Notes: generated by a model from the sequence alone, not told the origin. 64,000 nucleotides of DNA from G965198795 sp965198795 (GCA_965198795.1 OZ240674.1:2480001-2544000); one strand, 5' to 3'. Numbered from the stretch's first letter, positions 24,798 through 34,865 are shown. Numbers and translations: made by a program.

Positions 24798-25997
24798 TCA
24801 AGCGCCCGGTCCGGCCTTGTGTTTCATCGCGCGCTCGTAGACCCGCCTGTGTTCCTCGACCACCCTGTCAAAAGAGAACCGCCGGCGGACATCGGCCGCG
24901 GCCGCCTTACCCAAGGCCGCCCGTAACCCCTCATCCCCGGCAAGCTCAATGATGGCCTCGCTCATAGACCGGGGGTCCCTAGCTGGAACCAGCAATCCCG
25001 TTTTTCGATCATCGATCACCTCGGCGGCGCCGCCAACCCGTGTCCCGATAACGGGCACCTCTCGAATCATCGCCTCTAGCAATACGTTCGGCAGCCCCTC
25101 CTCGTGGGACGCGAGTATTAAAACATCGAATGACCCTATCAGATCCAACACCTCATCACGGGGCACGAGTCCCAACCATTGAATATGATGATCGATCTTC
25201 AGCGCCGCCGCCCGGACCTGGCAGGCGGCGAGCATATTTTTTCTATCTCGTCCCGCGCAGGCCAACGTCCAGTCTGGTGGTAGTCTGTCCCTCACTAATC
25301 CGAAGGCTTCAATGAGGTCCAAATGACCTTTATAGGGATAGAGGTTCCCGACGATCCCGAAAGTGAAGGCCGCATCATTCCCCTCCCCGTCCCGGTTCGC
25401 GGGACCGTCATCGCGGCGGGCGGCGGGCGGCGCCACCCCATTATAAATCAAACTGACCTTCGAAACCGATGCGGCCGGACATTCGTTCCTCAATTCGCGG
25501 CAAACAATCTCGGAATTCCCCGTCAGCACATCGACCCGCCGATGCAAAAAGCGCTCTATTCGCCGGGAAAAAACATACTTCTTTTGGTATTGGTTCAAAC
25601 TCCGCCTGCTCATGACCCGGACGTTGGGACCAAACAAAAGAGAAGCCAAGCCAAGCAGGATATAGGTCTCAGGCAGGAAAAAATGAACGATGTGGCTCCT
25701 TCGAGCGCGTTGCGCCGCCCAATACCGCCAAACCGAGGAGATCGCGACAGCGAGCCTTGACGCACTGGACCGGCGCGGCATGTCAACCATAATCCCTTCT
25801 TCGAGAAGTTCTTCGACCTGAAAATCCGACCATCTCATAAGGAACAGCGTAGGCTCCCAGTGTTCCGATCGAATACGCCTTATAAACTCGATAACTTGAA
25901 GTTCTGTTCCTCCAATTTCCAGTTTCGGCATTACAATCGTAATACGAGTCGGTTGAGCCGCCGGCGCGCAGGATTCGAGATCACTTGAACTTATCAA
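24798..25997 (-). CDS. Glycosyltransferase, GT4-like (GT-B fold)
   Basis: About 399 residues. The N-terminal half begins with RITIVMPKLEIGGTELQVIEF, with the Gly-rich donor loop of retaining GT-B enzymes, followed by HIVHFFLPETYILLGLASL. The C-terminal half has FGIVGNLYPYKGHLDLIEAF, WLGLVPRDEVLDLIGSFDVLILASHEEGLPNVLLEAM in pieces, and PVIGTRVGGAAEVI with the EGLPNVLLEA nucleotide-sugar site. The substrate is unknown; surface polysaccharide synthesis is likely. The start is TTG at 25997 without a strong ribosome-binding site. It stands alone in the accessory zone near IS remnants, so horizontal transfer is possible. Confidence 0.88.
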   Translation of the reverse strand: MISSSDLESCAPAAQPTRITIVMPKLEIGGTELQVIEFIRRIRSEHWEPTLFLMRWSDFQVEELLEEGIMVDMPRRSSASRLAVAISSVWRYWAAQRARRSHIVHFFLPETYILLGLASLLFGPNVRVMSRRSLNQYQKKYVFSRRIERFLHRRVDVLTGNSEIVCRELRNECPAASVSKVSLIYNGVAPPAARRDDGPANRDGEGNDAAFTFGIVGNLYPYKGHLDLIEAFGLVRDRLPPDWTLACAGRDRKNMLAACQVRAAALKIDHHIQWLGLVPRDEVLDLIGSFDVLILASHEEGLPNVLLEAMIREVPVIGTRVGGAAEVIDDRKTGLLVPARDPRSMSEAIIELAGDEGLRAALGKAAAADVRRRFSFDRVVEEHRRVYERAMKHKAGPGA

Positions 25998-26870
25998 AAT
26001 ACTTAATTCTCACATAACAGCGTCACGCACGGACACTGCGGGTAGTAGATTAACATCCGGCGCGATACAGTCCGGCTGAAAATGTCATGCACGTTTCTTT
26101 ACCGGCCAGAATTAGGTGTTCAGTCTCCGATATGGAGGGGTTTCCACCCCACCCATTCGAAGACGGTGATTATATGAACGATGTGACGAGAATTCTATCC
26201 CGCATGATCGGCTGTCCTGTCTCACCCAAACTTAAACAATTCGCCGTCCTCGTTGACGGCGGCCCTGCATGATACGATTCCGCGCCGGAACAGGGAAAAC
26301 AAGCTTTTTTAGGCTCGGTGTAATGACTCAGGCGGTCTGAAACTCCGGCTTGCCCCCGGAGAGGGTTGTTAAGAACACAGGCCATTGGAGTCAACCCTAC
26401 CGGCGTTTGGCGGGGCCTGTGCCGGTCGGCGGACCGCGCCGCCGGCAGAATGACAAACAGAAGCGCGAAAATGGCAAAACGGGGCCGTGACCTCAACCCG
26501 ATAAAGCGTCCCGCATCTATCTGAACCCGAACACGGATTCGAAAATTCAGCGGTTGTTATGAAATATCCAAAAACCGCACTTTGTGCGTTTTTATCTTGT
26601 GCGCGTTGCACATATGGTGCGCTAAACTGCGTTCAATAATCAAAATAAAGATTGGAAAGACAGATGTTACGGCACATGGTTTTCTGGTCCGGTTCCATCT
26701 TTGGAGCCTGTCGCCGGTTTCGGAAACAGACCTTTCACAACGACCGGCATTCCGAAACGGGATGGGACGCCTTTAAACGCCGGCTTTATCAAGGCAGGGA
26801 CTGGAAGCACCCCTCACCCTCTTGACCGCCGGGGCGGTATTGGCCTCTTGAAACGGGCTATGCTAACGTT
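25998..26870. other. 870-nt stretch without a convincing gene
   Basis: Contains the second arm of the dispersed repeat (26322-26388). Short frames such as 26087-26272 and 26170-26496 (minus) lack ribosome-binding sites and family features. AT content rises around 26540-26660. Nothing else was recognised. Confidence 0.5.
26322..26388 (+). repeat. Dispersed repeat, copy 2 (inverted relative to 24469-24534)
   Basis: About 67 nt aligning to the reverse complement of 24469-24534. The start AATGACTCAGGCG is identical and the end GGCCAT(T/C)GG nearly so. When translated in one frame both copies give a similar peptide ending GVS-RLSHY, probably by shared ancestry rather than coding function. Confidence 0.65.
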
Positions 26871-26903
26871 TTGATCGGAATCGTCAGAAAGGCCCGGCGC
26901 CTC

Positions 26904-27533
26904 ATGGAAATCGACATCATCTTCGATACGGTGTGCCCGTGGTGTTACATCGGCAAACGCCGGCTCGAACAAGCCTTGGAATTGCGCCCAGATATCGCCG
27001 TCACGTATCGATGGCGCCCTTTTCTGCTCAACCCCGAAATGCCTTCCGATGGCATTGACCGGACCGCGTACCTTCTAAAGAAATTTGGCTCGGAGGCGCG
27101 CGTCCGCCGAATTTACGGGGCTATTGGAGAGGCGGGCCATTCCGTCGAGATTGATTTCGCGTTCGAACGGATACTGCGGACCCCCAATTCGGTTGACAGC
27201 CACCGGATGGTCAAGTTTGCGGAAGACGCCGGGCGAGCCGACGAAATCGTGGAAGCGCTCTTTATCGCCTACTTTGTCGAGGGCCGTGACATCGGCAATC
27301 ACGATGTTTTACTGGACATCGCGGGCCGGTTCGGTCTTAACACCGGGCGTTTGGCCCCATATCTCGGCACGGACAACGACGTCCGTTACGTCTACGATGA
27401 GAACGCCCATGCCCATCGTCTCGGAATTAACGGCGTCCCGTCCTATGTTTTCAACGGCGGCATGGTGATCTCGGGCGCGCAGGAACCACAAGTCCTGGCT
27501 CGTCTGCTTGACGCGGCCGACGCGGCGGCTTGA
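26904..27533 (+). CDS. DsbA-family oxidoreductase (FrnE/HCCA isomerase-like)
   Basis: 209 residues from ATG 26904. A thioredoxin fold with CPWC at residues 11-14 (FDTVCPWCYIGKRRLEQAL), a helical insert, and the cis-Pro loop in INGVPSYVFNGG. This matches the cytoplasmic DsbA-like family that includes FrnE and 2-hydroxychromene-2-carboxylate isomerases. With two active-site cysteines and no signal peptide, a cytoplasmic disulfide or stress function like FrnE fits better than the isomerase, whose active site uses serine. The frame is open 11 codons further upstream (26871). Confidence 0.88.
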   Translation: MEIDIIFDTVCPWCYIGKRRLEQALELRPDIAVTYRWRPFLLNPEMPSDGIDRTAYLLKKFGSEARVRRIYGAIGEAGHSVEIDFAFERILRTPNSVDSHRMVKFAEDAGRADEIVEALFIAYFVEGRDIGNHDVLLDIAGRFGLNTGRLAPYLGTDNDVRYVYDENAHAHRLGINGVPSYVFNGGMVISGAQEPQVLARLLDAADAAA

Positions 27534-27837
27534 GAGAACGGCGGGAATATCCGGCCCCTTCATCAGTTCGGCGCCTGTTTCATTCCCAAGAAAGGCCGGA
27601 TTCCGCTTCGGGTCGCGACGGCGGAAAAGGACGAGCACCAGCTTTCGACAACACGCCGGTTTTTTAAGGATTTTATGGCCGGCGCCGGGTGGCCGTACGG
27701 CGGAAACGGCGTCCTTGCCCCGGCCCCCGGCCCGCAAGTCGCCGGATCAGGCGGATTGGAGATTGACCTTGACGGTCGGCGGTATGGCGGCGGATCGAGC
27801 GCCGCCGTGAGGGAAAACGCGATCCTGCATTAAGGAC
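27534..27837. other. Convergent intergenic region, nothing recognised
   Basis: About 300 nt between the DsbA-like gene and mfd. No terminator with a clean stem and T-run was found and the open frames look non-coding. Confidence 0.4.
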
Positions 27838-30800
27838 TCAGGCCACCTCTTCCCGGGCGACCTCGGCCAACTGCCCGACCAAATGCCTGACGCCCTTTAA
27901 TCGCTGGCCGTCATCGGACCAGTCACGGTTGTAAACAAGCTTTTGGTCTGGACGCAGTTTGGCGAGCCCTTTTTGCGCCGTGATCCATCGGACAAGACCC
28001 GACGGATTGGCTACGGCCCCATCTCTGAACGTGACAACGCCGCCCTTTGGCCCGGCGTCGATCTTTTCAACGCCCGCTTCCCGGCATTGGTTTTTCATCT
28101 CGACCACCGCCAACAGGTTTTCGACCCCTTCCGGCAGTTTACCGAACCGGTCGATCATTTCCGCCGCCAGGGTTTCCGCCTCCGCATGACCGGCGATGCG
28201 CGAGATGCGGCGATAAAGCTCCAGGCGCACGTTCAAGTCAGGCACATAATCCTCCGGGATCATCACCATGACGTTGGCGTTGATTTGCGGCGACCAGTTG
28301 TCCGCGGTCTCCAAGCCCCCCGCCCCTTTGGCCTCGGCGACGGCTTCCTCCAGCATCTGCTGATAAAGCTCGACGCCCACTTCCTTGATGTGGCCCGATT
28401 GCTCCTCGCCCAGCAAGTTGCCGGCGCCGCGGATATCCATGTCATGACTGGCAAGTGTGAAGCCCGCCCCCAGGGTGTCGAGGGTCTGCATGACGTCGAG
28501 GCGTTTCTCCGCTGTCTTCGTTAATTTCCGGCGCGGCGGAAGCGTCAAATAGGCGTAAGCGCGCGTCTTCCCGCGCCCAACCCGGCCCCGCAATTGATAG
28601 AGCTGCGACAGCCCGAACATGTCCGCCCGGTGAATGACAATCGTGTTGACTTGAGGCAAGTCGAGCCCGGACTCGATGATATTGGTGGACAGCAGCACAT
28701 CGTGGGCGCCTTCGGCAAACGCGCTGAACACTTCTTCCAAATCCGCCGGTTTCATCCGGCCGTGGGCGATGGCGAGGCGCGCCTCGGGCGCCAAATCCCG
28801 TAGTTCGCGGGCCACCGCGTCCAGGTCCGCGATCCGCGGAGCGACATAGAAGGTCTGCCCGCCCCGGTATTGCTCGCGCAGGATGGCTTCGCGGATAATC
28901 ACTCCGTCGAATGGCAAGACGAAGGTTCTCACGGCCAGACGGTCCACCGGGGGCGTCGCGATCAAACTCATCTCCCGGAGCCCCGTCATGGCGAGCTGAA
29001 GCGTTCTGGGTATGGGTGTCGCGCTCAACGTCAACACATGGACGTCGGACTTCAACTGTTTCAAACGCTCCTTGTGGGCAACACCGAAATGCTGTTCTTC
29101 ATCGATGATCAGAAGGCCCAGGTCCTTGAAACCCGCGTCCTTCGCCAGCACGGCGTGGGTACCGACGACAATATCCACTTGTCCCGTCTTCAAGGCTTCC
29201 TTGGTCTCTTTCGATTGTCTCGGCGTCACCAGCCTGGACAGCTGGGCGACACGCACGGGGAATCCCTTGAAGCGGTCTTCGAATTCCTTGAAATGCTGCC
29301 GGCACAGCAGCGTCGTCGGCGCCACGACGGCCACTTGCCGGCCCGCATCGGTCACGGCGAAAGCGGCCCTCAACGCCACCTCGGTCTTCCCGAAACCCAC
29401 ATCCCCGCATATCAGGCGGTCCGTCGGACGGCCTTTGGTGAAATCCTCCAAAATGTCCGCGATCGCCCGCGCCTGATCCTCGGTTTCCTGATACGGGAAA
29501 CGGGCGCAGAATTCGTCATAGGCGCCGGTGTTGACCTCAATGCGTGGACTTTCCCGAAGCGCGCGTTCCGCCGCGACCGTCATCAGTCTCGCCGCCATGC
29601 CGCGGATGCGTTCTTTCAGCTTGGCCTTTCGCGCCTGCCAACCGGCGCCGCCCAACTTATCAAGGTTAACGCCTGCCTGTTCGGAACCGAAACGAGAAAT
29701 GACATCCAGGTGCTCAACGGGAATGAACAGCTTGTCGCCGCCCGCGTAGACCAGGCGCAGGCAATCATGAGGGGCGCCGCCGGCCGTAATCGTACTCAGT
29801 CCGTCGTACCGCCCGATTCCATGTTCCCTGTGAACGACCAGATCGCCCTCTTCAAGTTCCGCGGCGGCGGCGATGACGTTCTCGGCCGTGGTTTTTACCC
29901 GCCGGCGCCGGGCAATCCGCTCACCCAGAATGTCTTGTTCCGTGATCAGCGTGACGGCTTCCGACCGGAACCCGCTTTCCAAACCAACAATGGCGAAGGA
30001 AACGGCGGAGGAGCGAGATGCGTCCCGCCAACCAACCGCCGTCTCGGCCGGCAGGCCATGCTCCCGCATCAGCCCCATCAAGCGGTCGCGCGACCCCTCG
30101 GAATAGGCCGTCACCACGACGCTTTGTCCCGCGGCGCGCGCCTCCTCGGCGAAATCCCTCACCGCGTCATAGAGATTGGCGTCCCGCCGGGCCCGGATAT
30201 CACCGAAGTTCCGCCTAGGCCGTCCTCCGGCGTCCGACGTGTCGAACGCGCCCTCGACAGCGCCGAAAGGCGAAAACACCCGGGTTTCCGGGCGCCCCAG
30301 CAGATATTCCCATTCATCCTCCGTCAGATAGAGACTCTCGGGCGGCAAGGGTCGATAAGGCGCGCCCCCCATGTCCGCCCCGCTCATGACGAAATCCTGG
30401 CGGGCGGTGAAATATTCGGCGATCAACTCCAGCCGCGCCCTCGCCGCCTCATCCGTCCGGGCGTCCAGAATAACCGCCGCGTCACGAATATAGTCCGTCA
30501 ATGAGGCGAGTCTCTCATGAAACAACGGCAGCCAGTGCTCCATCCCTTGATGAACGCGGCCTTCCGAAACGGCTTCATAGAGCGGATCATCGCCCCCGCC
30601 AACGCCAAACGCGACACGGTAACCGGTTCGGAAACGCGCGGCGCTGTCTTCATCAAGCGCCAGTTCCCGGACAGGTTTCAGCGTCATAACGGCGGCTTTT
30701 TCACGCGTTCGCTGGTCTGAGACATCGAAGCTGCGGAGGCTCTCCAACTCATCGCCGAAAAAATCGAGACGCAGCGGGTTTTCCGCGCCTGTCGGAAAAA

Positions 30801-31341
30801 CATCCATCAAGCCGCCGCGGACGGCGTATTCCCCCGCCTCCATCACCGTGTCCACCCGGTGATAGCCGGTGGATTCCAAAAGTCCAATCAGTCCTTCCGG
30901 CCCCAGTGTATCACCCGGCCGCAGGTGTCTTGCGCGCCCCTTTAGATATTCCGGCGGTGGAACGCGCTGCAGAATAGCCGCCACCGTGGTCAGGACAACC
31001 CGGCCGCCGCCTGTCTCCCCGCTCCCCGTCTTTCCGCTCCGCGTCTCGCCGCCAGCCAGACGGCTCAGCGTTTCCAGCCGTTCCGACACAATCTCGCTTC
31101 GAGGAGAAACCCGGTCATAAGGCAGGCAATCCCAGGCGGGAAAACCCAAAACCTCCACCTCCGGCGCAAAAAACCGAAGGGCCTCGCCGGTGCGGTGCAT
31201 ATGAACGTCGTCTCGGCAGACGAAGAGGATTTGACGTCCTTGTGACGCGCCTTCCGCCAAAACCAGCGAGTCATAGGGTTCGGGCGCGCCGGCAATTGTC
31301 CGCGCCGGTTTTCGGCCCCACAATTGAGATATTTTTTTCAA
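27838..31341 (-). CDS. mfd: Transcription-repair coupling factor Mfd
   Basis: A 1167-residue Mfd, standard length. It couples stalled RNA polymerase to nucleotide excision repair. Domain order: UvrB-like N-terminal module (WDCLPYDRVSPRSEI), RNA polymerase-interacting CarD-like domain (EEGDLVVHREHGIGRYDGL), RecG-like translocase with Walker A ICGDVGFGKTEVALRAAF, DEEQHFGVAHKERLK and TLSATPIPRTLQLAM, the QLRGRVGRG motif VI, and a C-terminal TRCF domain. A short Gly/Thr-rich insertion near residue 105 (SGKTGSGETGGG) looks like a small internal repeat. sdhE lies just upstream on the same strand. Confidence 0.98.
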   Translation of the reverse strand: MKKISQLWGRKPARTIAGAPEPYDSLVLAEGASQGRQILFVCRDDVHMHRTGEALRFFAPEVEVLGFPAWDCLPYDRVSPRSEIVSERLETLSRLAGGETRSGKTGSGETGGGRVVLTTVAAILQRVPPPEYLKGRARHLRPGDTLGPEGLIGLLESTGYHRVDTVMEAGEYAVRGGLMDVFPTGAENPLRLDFFGDELESLRSFDVSDQRTREKAAVMTLKPVRELALDEDSAARFRTGYRVAFGVGGGDDPLYEAVSEGRVHQGMEHWLPLFHERLASLTDYIRDAAVILDARTDEAARARLELIAEYFTARQDFVMSGADMGGAPYRPLPPESLYLTEDEWEYLLGRPETRVFSPFGAVEGAFDTSDAGGRPRRNFGDIRARRDANLYDAVRDFAEEARAAGQSVVVTAYSEGSRDRLMGLMREHGLPAETAVGWRDASRSSAVSFAIVGLESGFRSEAVTLITEQDILGERIARRRRVKTTAENVIAAAAELEEGDLVVHREHGIGRYDGLSTITAGGAPHDCLRLVYAGGDKLFIPVEHLDVISRFGSEQAGVNLDKLGGAGWQARKAKLKERIRGMAARLMTVAAERALRESPRIEVNTGAYDEFCARFPYQETEDQARAIADILEDFTKGRPTDRLICGDVGFGKTEVALRAAFAVTDAGRQVAVVAPTTLLCRQHFKEFEDRFKGFPVRVAQLSRLVTPRQSKETKEALKTGQVDIVVGTHAVLAKDAGFKDLGLLIIDEEQHFGVAHKERLKQLKSDVHVLTLSATPIPRTLQLAMTGLREMSLIATPPVDRLAVRTFVLPFDGVIIREAILREQYRGGQTFYVAPRIADLDAVARELRDLAPEARLAIAHGRMKPADLEEVFSAFAEGAHDVLLSTNIIESGLDLPQVNTIVIHRADMFGLSQLYQLRGRVGRGKTRAYAYLTLPPRRKLTKTAEKRLDVMQTLDTLGAGFTLASHDMDIRGAGNLLGEEQSGHIKEVGVELYQQMLEEAVAEAKGAGGLETADNWSPQINANVMVMIPEDYVPDLNVRLELYRRISRIAGHAEAETLAAEMIDRFGKLPEGVENLLAVVEMKNQCREAGVEKIDAGPKGGVVTFRDGAVANPSGLVRWITAQKGLAKLRPDQKLVYNRDWSDDGQRLKGVRHLVGQLAEVAREEVA

Positions 31342-31345
31342 TTAA

Positions 31346-31597
31346 TTAAGCTAACTTATTAAAGTTTTGAATAAGATAAAAAAGTTCTGTGTCATAAGCC
31401 TTGGGGACCGGGACGGCGCCTGTAACCCATTTGTAGGCGTCCTGATCCGGCGCGGCTAACAAGGCTTCGAAATGGCTGAGATGCTCCTCGGACAAGGTTT
31501 CCAATTCGGACTCCGCGAAGCCGCCGAACAATTCGTCGTTTTCCTTGATCCCACAGTGCCGGGCACGAAACAACAGCCGTTTTCGCCGTGCATCCAT
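31346..31597 (-). CDS. sdhE: FAD assembly factor SdhE (succinate dehydrogenase)
   Basis: An 83-residue SdhE/Sdh5-like protein (DUF339), which helps attach FAD covalently to SdhA. The helical family pattern is clear: RLLFRARHCGIKENDELFGGF, then LEALLA-type helix and AYKWVTGA. The usual RGxxE motif reads CGIKE here: the Gly and Glu are kept but the preceding Arg is Cys. It is 4 nt upstream of mfd and divergent from recG, whose upstream frame overlaps it, the normal arrangement in the group. Confidence 0.9.
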   Translation of the reverse strand: MDARRKRLLFRARHCGIKENDELFGGFAESELETLSEEHLSHFEALLAAPDQDAYKWVTGAVPVPKAYDTELFYLIQNFNKLA

Positions 31598-31704
31598 GGT
31601 GCGTTTCTCTCCGACTTGAGATTAAGTTATCGTTTCAGGGGGAGGTCCCGAGATATAGGTCATTCCCGCGTTTCTGTCAGCCGTCCCCGGACAAGAATTT
31701 CCCC

Positions 31705-33789
31705 ATGCGCCCCGAGATACTGTTTCCCCTGTTCAAACCTGTCACCGAGGTGGCGGGCGTTGGCGCGCGGACCGCGAAACTGGTGGATAAATTGACTGGC
31801 GGCGACCGCTTGCTGGACTTGATCCTTCACTTGCCCACCGGCCTGATCGACCGGAGTTACACGCCAAACGTGGCGGAGGCCGAACCGGGCCGCGTCGCCA
31901 CACTGACCCTCACCGTTGACGAGCACGCCCCCGGCCGCACCCGGCGCCAACCGTACCGTATCGCTTGTTCGGACGAGACCGGCACGTTGATTTTGGTGTT
32001 CTTTCACGCCCGCGCCGATTACCTCGCGAAGCAACTGCCGACCGGTGAAACCCGTGTTGTTTCCGGCAAACTGGAACGCTACGGTGATACGTTGCAAATC
32101 ACTCATCCCGACCACATCGCCAAGGTGGAAGAGCGGGACAGCGTGGAAGGCCGGGAACCGACCTATCCCCTCACCGCCGGCCTGACGCAAAAGCCGCTTC
32201 GAAAATCCATCGAGGCGGCTCTCTCCGCAGCGCCCGACATGCCCGAATGGCTGGATGGAGCATATCTCGCCCAGCAAGGCTGGAGCGCTTGGAAACAGGC
32301 GCTCACGGCCGCTCATCACCCGGACGCGGAGCCCGACCTCTCCTCAACAGCCCCGGCCCGCGCGCGGTTGGCCTATGACGAACTGCTCGCTAATCAACTG
32401 GCGTTGAACCTGCTTCGGAAAAGCGTCAAGCGTCTGAAAGGGCGTTCATTTTCCGGCGCCGGCGCCTTGCGCGCCAAACTGAAAACCGCCTTGCCCTTCG
32501 ATCTGACCGAGTCTCAGGTAGCGGCGCTCCGCGATATCTATGAGGACATGGCGCGGAATGAACGCATGCTCCGCCTGCTCCAGGGGGACGTGGGCAGCGG
32601 CAAGACGGTCGTCGCCCTGATGACCCTCGCCAATGTCATCGAGTGCGGCGCGCAAGGCGCCATCATGGCGCCGACGGAGGTGCTCGCCCGCCAGCATCTG
32701 GACACACTTTCTCCTTTATGCGAGGCGGCGGGACTGACCGTCGCTCTTTTAACGGGCCGCGAGAAAGGCAAAACCCGTGATCGTGTTCTGGAAGGGCTTT
32801 CGAGCGGCGAGACCCGCATCGCCATCGGCACCCATGCTCTTTTCACCGAGGACGTCGGCTTCAAGGACTTGGGCGCCGTCGTTATCGACGAACAGCACCG
32901 GTTCGGCGTTCATCAGCGCCTGGCCTTATCGGACAAGGGCCATAAGCCGGATATTCTGGTCATGACCGCGACGCCGATTCCCCGCACACTGATGCTGACG
33001 GCCTACGGCGACATGGATGTCTCGCGGCTGACCGGCAAGCCGCCGGGCCGGAAACCCGTGGAAACACGAAACTTCTCCTCGGAACGCATCGGCGAGATCG
33101 TGGCGCGGCTAAGGGGACCGCTAAGCCGGGGCGAGAAGGTTTTTTGGGTGTGTCCCCTGGTCGAGGAGTCCGAAGCCGTTGACGCGGCCGCGGCCGAGGA
33201 CCGCCATCGGCATCTGGCGCGGGTCTTCGGATCCCGCGCCGGCCTATTGCACGGGCGGATGACGTCGAGGGACAAGGACGCGGCCATGGCGGCTTTCGTG
33301 GACGGCGAGATCGATATCCTCGTTTCCACCACGGTCGTCGAGGTGGGCGTCAACGTGCCAGCTGCGTCGGTGATGATCATCGAGCACGCGGAACGCTTCG
33401 GCCTTGCTCAATTACACCAGCTCAGGGGCCGCGTCGGGCGAGGCGAAAAGCCTTCGAACTGCCTCCTCATCCACGGCGGTCCCCTATCCCGGGCGGCGCG
33501 CCAACGTCTTGAGATCATGGCGGAGACGGACGACGGCTTCGTCATCGCCGAGAAGGATCTGGAACTGCGCGGCGCCGGAGAGTTGTTGGGCGCGCGCCAA
33601 AGCGGCTTACCCGCTTTCAAACTGGCGAGCATTGAAGACCATGGCGCGCTCTTGACGGCCGCACGGGATGACGCGCGGTTGATCCTGAACAGGGATCCGA
33701 AACTGACCTCGGAGCGCGGTGAGGCGCTCCGAGTGTTGCTTTACTTGTTCGAGAGAGACGCGGCCGCCCGAATGCTCCGATCAGGGTAA
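31705..33789 (+). CDS. recG: ATP-dependent DNA helicase RecG
   Basis: About 694 residues. The N-terminal wedge/OB domain (VAGVGARTAKLVDKL, VVSGKLERYGDTLQITHPDHI in pieces) is followed by the helicase core: Walker A LQGDVGSGKTVVALM, DEQHRFGVHQRLAL, MTATPIPRTLML, and the QLRGRVGRG motif. RecG remodels stalled replication forks. ATG 31705 begins at the conserved MRPEILFPLFKPV and avoids overlap with sdhE; the open frame extends upstream to 31588. Confidence 0.97.
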   Translation: MRPEILFPLFKPVTEVAGVGARTAKLVDKLTGGDRLLDLILHLPTGLIDRSYTPNVAEAEPGRVATLTLTVDEHAPGRTRRQPYRIACSDETGTLILVFFHARADYLAKQLPTGETRVVSGKLERYGDTLQITHPDHIAKVEERDSVEGREPTYPLTAGLTQKPLRKSIEAALSAAPDMPEWLDGAYLAQQGWSAWKQALTAAHHPDAEPDLSSTAPARARLAYDELLANQLALNLLRKSVKRLKGRSFSGAGALRAKLKTALPFDLTESQVAALRDIYEDMARNERMLRLLQGDVGSGKTVVALMTLANVIECGAQGAIMAPTEVLARQHLDTLSPLCEAAGLTVALLTGREKGKTRDRVLEGLSSGETRIAIGTHALFTEDVGFKDLGAVVIDEQHRFGVHQRLALSDKGHKPDILVMTATPIPRTLMLTAYGDMDVSRLTGKPPGRKPVETRNFSSERIGEIVARLRGPLSRGEKVFWVCPLVEESEAVDAAAAEDRHRHLARVFGSRAGLLHGRMTSRDKDAAMAAFVDGEIDILVSTTVVEVGVNVPAASVMIIEHAERFGLAQLHQLRGRVGRGEKPSNCLLIHGGPLSRAARQRLEIMAETDDGFVIAEKDLELRGAGELLGARQSGLPAFKLASIEDHGALLTAARDDARLILNRDPKLTSERGEALRVLLYLFERDAAARMLRSG

Positions 33790-33796
33790 CCCAACC

Positions 33797-34609
33797 TTAT
33801 TCGGCGTCCGTGTCGAGTTTCTTCTTCAACTCTTCCTGTTTTTCTCCAGGACGCGGCGTCGAGCGCGAATGATGGAGACGCCCCTCCCGCTCGCGGCTTG
33901 CGTCATTGATTTCATAAGTCGCCGCAGAGGTGAGCGGAATATCCTTCAACGCTTGAGCCCTCCGGTCGGGGGGTGTGACGATGCCGCCCGAGATCACCAT
34001 CTTGATGGCCTCCTCGACCGACATGTCCAAGTGGATGACGTCTTTTTCGGGAATGAACAGCAAGAACCCGGACGTGGGGTTCGGTGTCGTCGGCAAAAAG
34101 ATATTGATCGTTTTCTCCGCCGTCAGGTTTTGCACCTCACCCTTGGTCTCGCCGGTGATAAAGGCGACGGCCCAAAGGCCGCGCCGCGGATACTCGACAA
34201 GGACCGCTTCGCGGAACGCGTTTGATTGCTGCGCCAGCACCGTTTCCAGTATCTGCTTCACGGCGTTATAGACGCTCCGGATGACAGGCATCCGGTTTAA
34301 GAGCCGCTCGGTGAAACGGATGAAGAACCGGCCCAGGAAACCGGCGGTCAGCGCGCCGACCAGCGTGAGGGCGAGCATCAGAACGATCACGCCCAAACCC
34401 GGCAGCGCGAAGGGCAGATATGTTTCCGGATTATATTTCGCCGGAATAAGCGGCGTCACCCGGTCATCAATGAAGTTGATCAGAACCCAGGCGAGATAAA
34501 GGGTTATGGAAATCGGAGCCGTGACCAGCACGCCCGCGAAGAAGTAGGCCCGCATACGTTGAAAGGGACCAAGCTTCTTGGCGGCGGCGGGAGAGGGATC
34601 AGGTGACAT
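33797..34609 (-). CDS. DUF502-family inner membrane protein
   Basis: A 270-residue membrane protein. Two hydrophobic segments, YFFAGVLVTAPISITLYLAW and PGLGVIVLMLALTLVGALTAG, are followed by the family motif RMPVIRSVYNAVKQILETVL and a soluble domain with NIFLPTTPNPTSGFLLFIPE. The C-terminal 40 residues are charged and probably disordered. DUF502 function is unknown. It is convergent with recG, as in related genomes. Confidence 0.9.
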   Translation of the reverse strand: MSPDPSPAAAKKLGPFQRMRAYFFAGVLVTAPISITLYLAWVLINFIDDRVTPLIPAKYNPETYLPFALPGLGVIVLMLALTLVGALTAGFLGRFFIRFTERLLNRMPVIRSVYNAVKQILETVLAQQSNAFREAVLVEYPRRGLWAVAFITGETKGEVQNLTAEKTINIFLPTTPNPTSGFLLFIPEKDVIHLDMSVEEAIKMVISGGIVTPPDRRAQALKDIPLTSAATYEINDASREREGRLHHSRSTPRPGEKQEELKKKLDTDAE

Positions 34610-34865
34610 GAGTCTACATGCCGTTGTTTTTATGCATCGCGCAAGAGTTCAATCAGACCGCATGAGGCTATTTTGCGTTCGCGGCCGGGAAATTGATGGA
34701 AGGCCGAAGACCATCGGAGCCTGGCGGCGCAAAATTGGCCGATCCACGCTTTCTCCCTTAAGATACTTTCTTCCTTAGGATACTTTCCGAGGCGGCATGC
34801 GCGTGTGGTGAAGGCAAGCAAAATCAACGGCGCGCGCGCAACAAACTAAGGTCTTCCGAACCCAA
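34610..34865. other. Intergenic region with an imperfect 15-nt direct repeat
   Basis: CCTTAAGATACTTTC (34756-34770) and CCTTAGGATACTTTC (34773-34787) differ at one base and are 2 nt apart, about 80 nt upstream of the Nudix gene. They might be a regulatory site. No gene was seen. Confidence 0.4.

Noticed and set aside
26176..26272. Short peptide starting MNDVTRILSRM, reminiscent of an ECF sigma factor N-terminus
   Set aside because: Only about 12 residues are similar, the frame ends after 32 codons and no sigma domain follows in any frame.
28870..30504. 544-codon open frame on the plus strand
   Set aside because: It is fully antisense to mfd, whose motifs are intact. High-GC codon bias opens the opposite frame.
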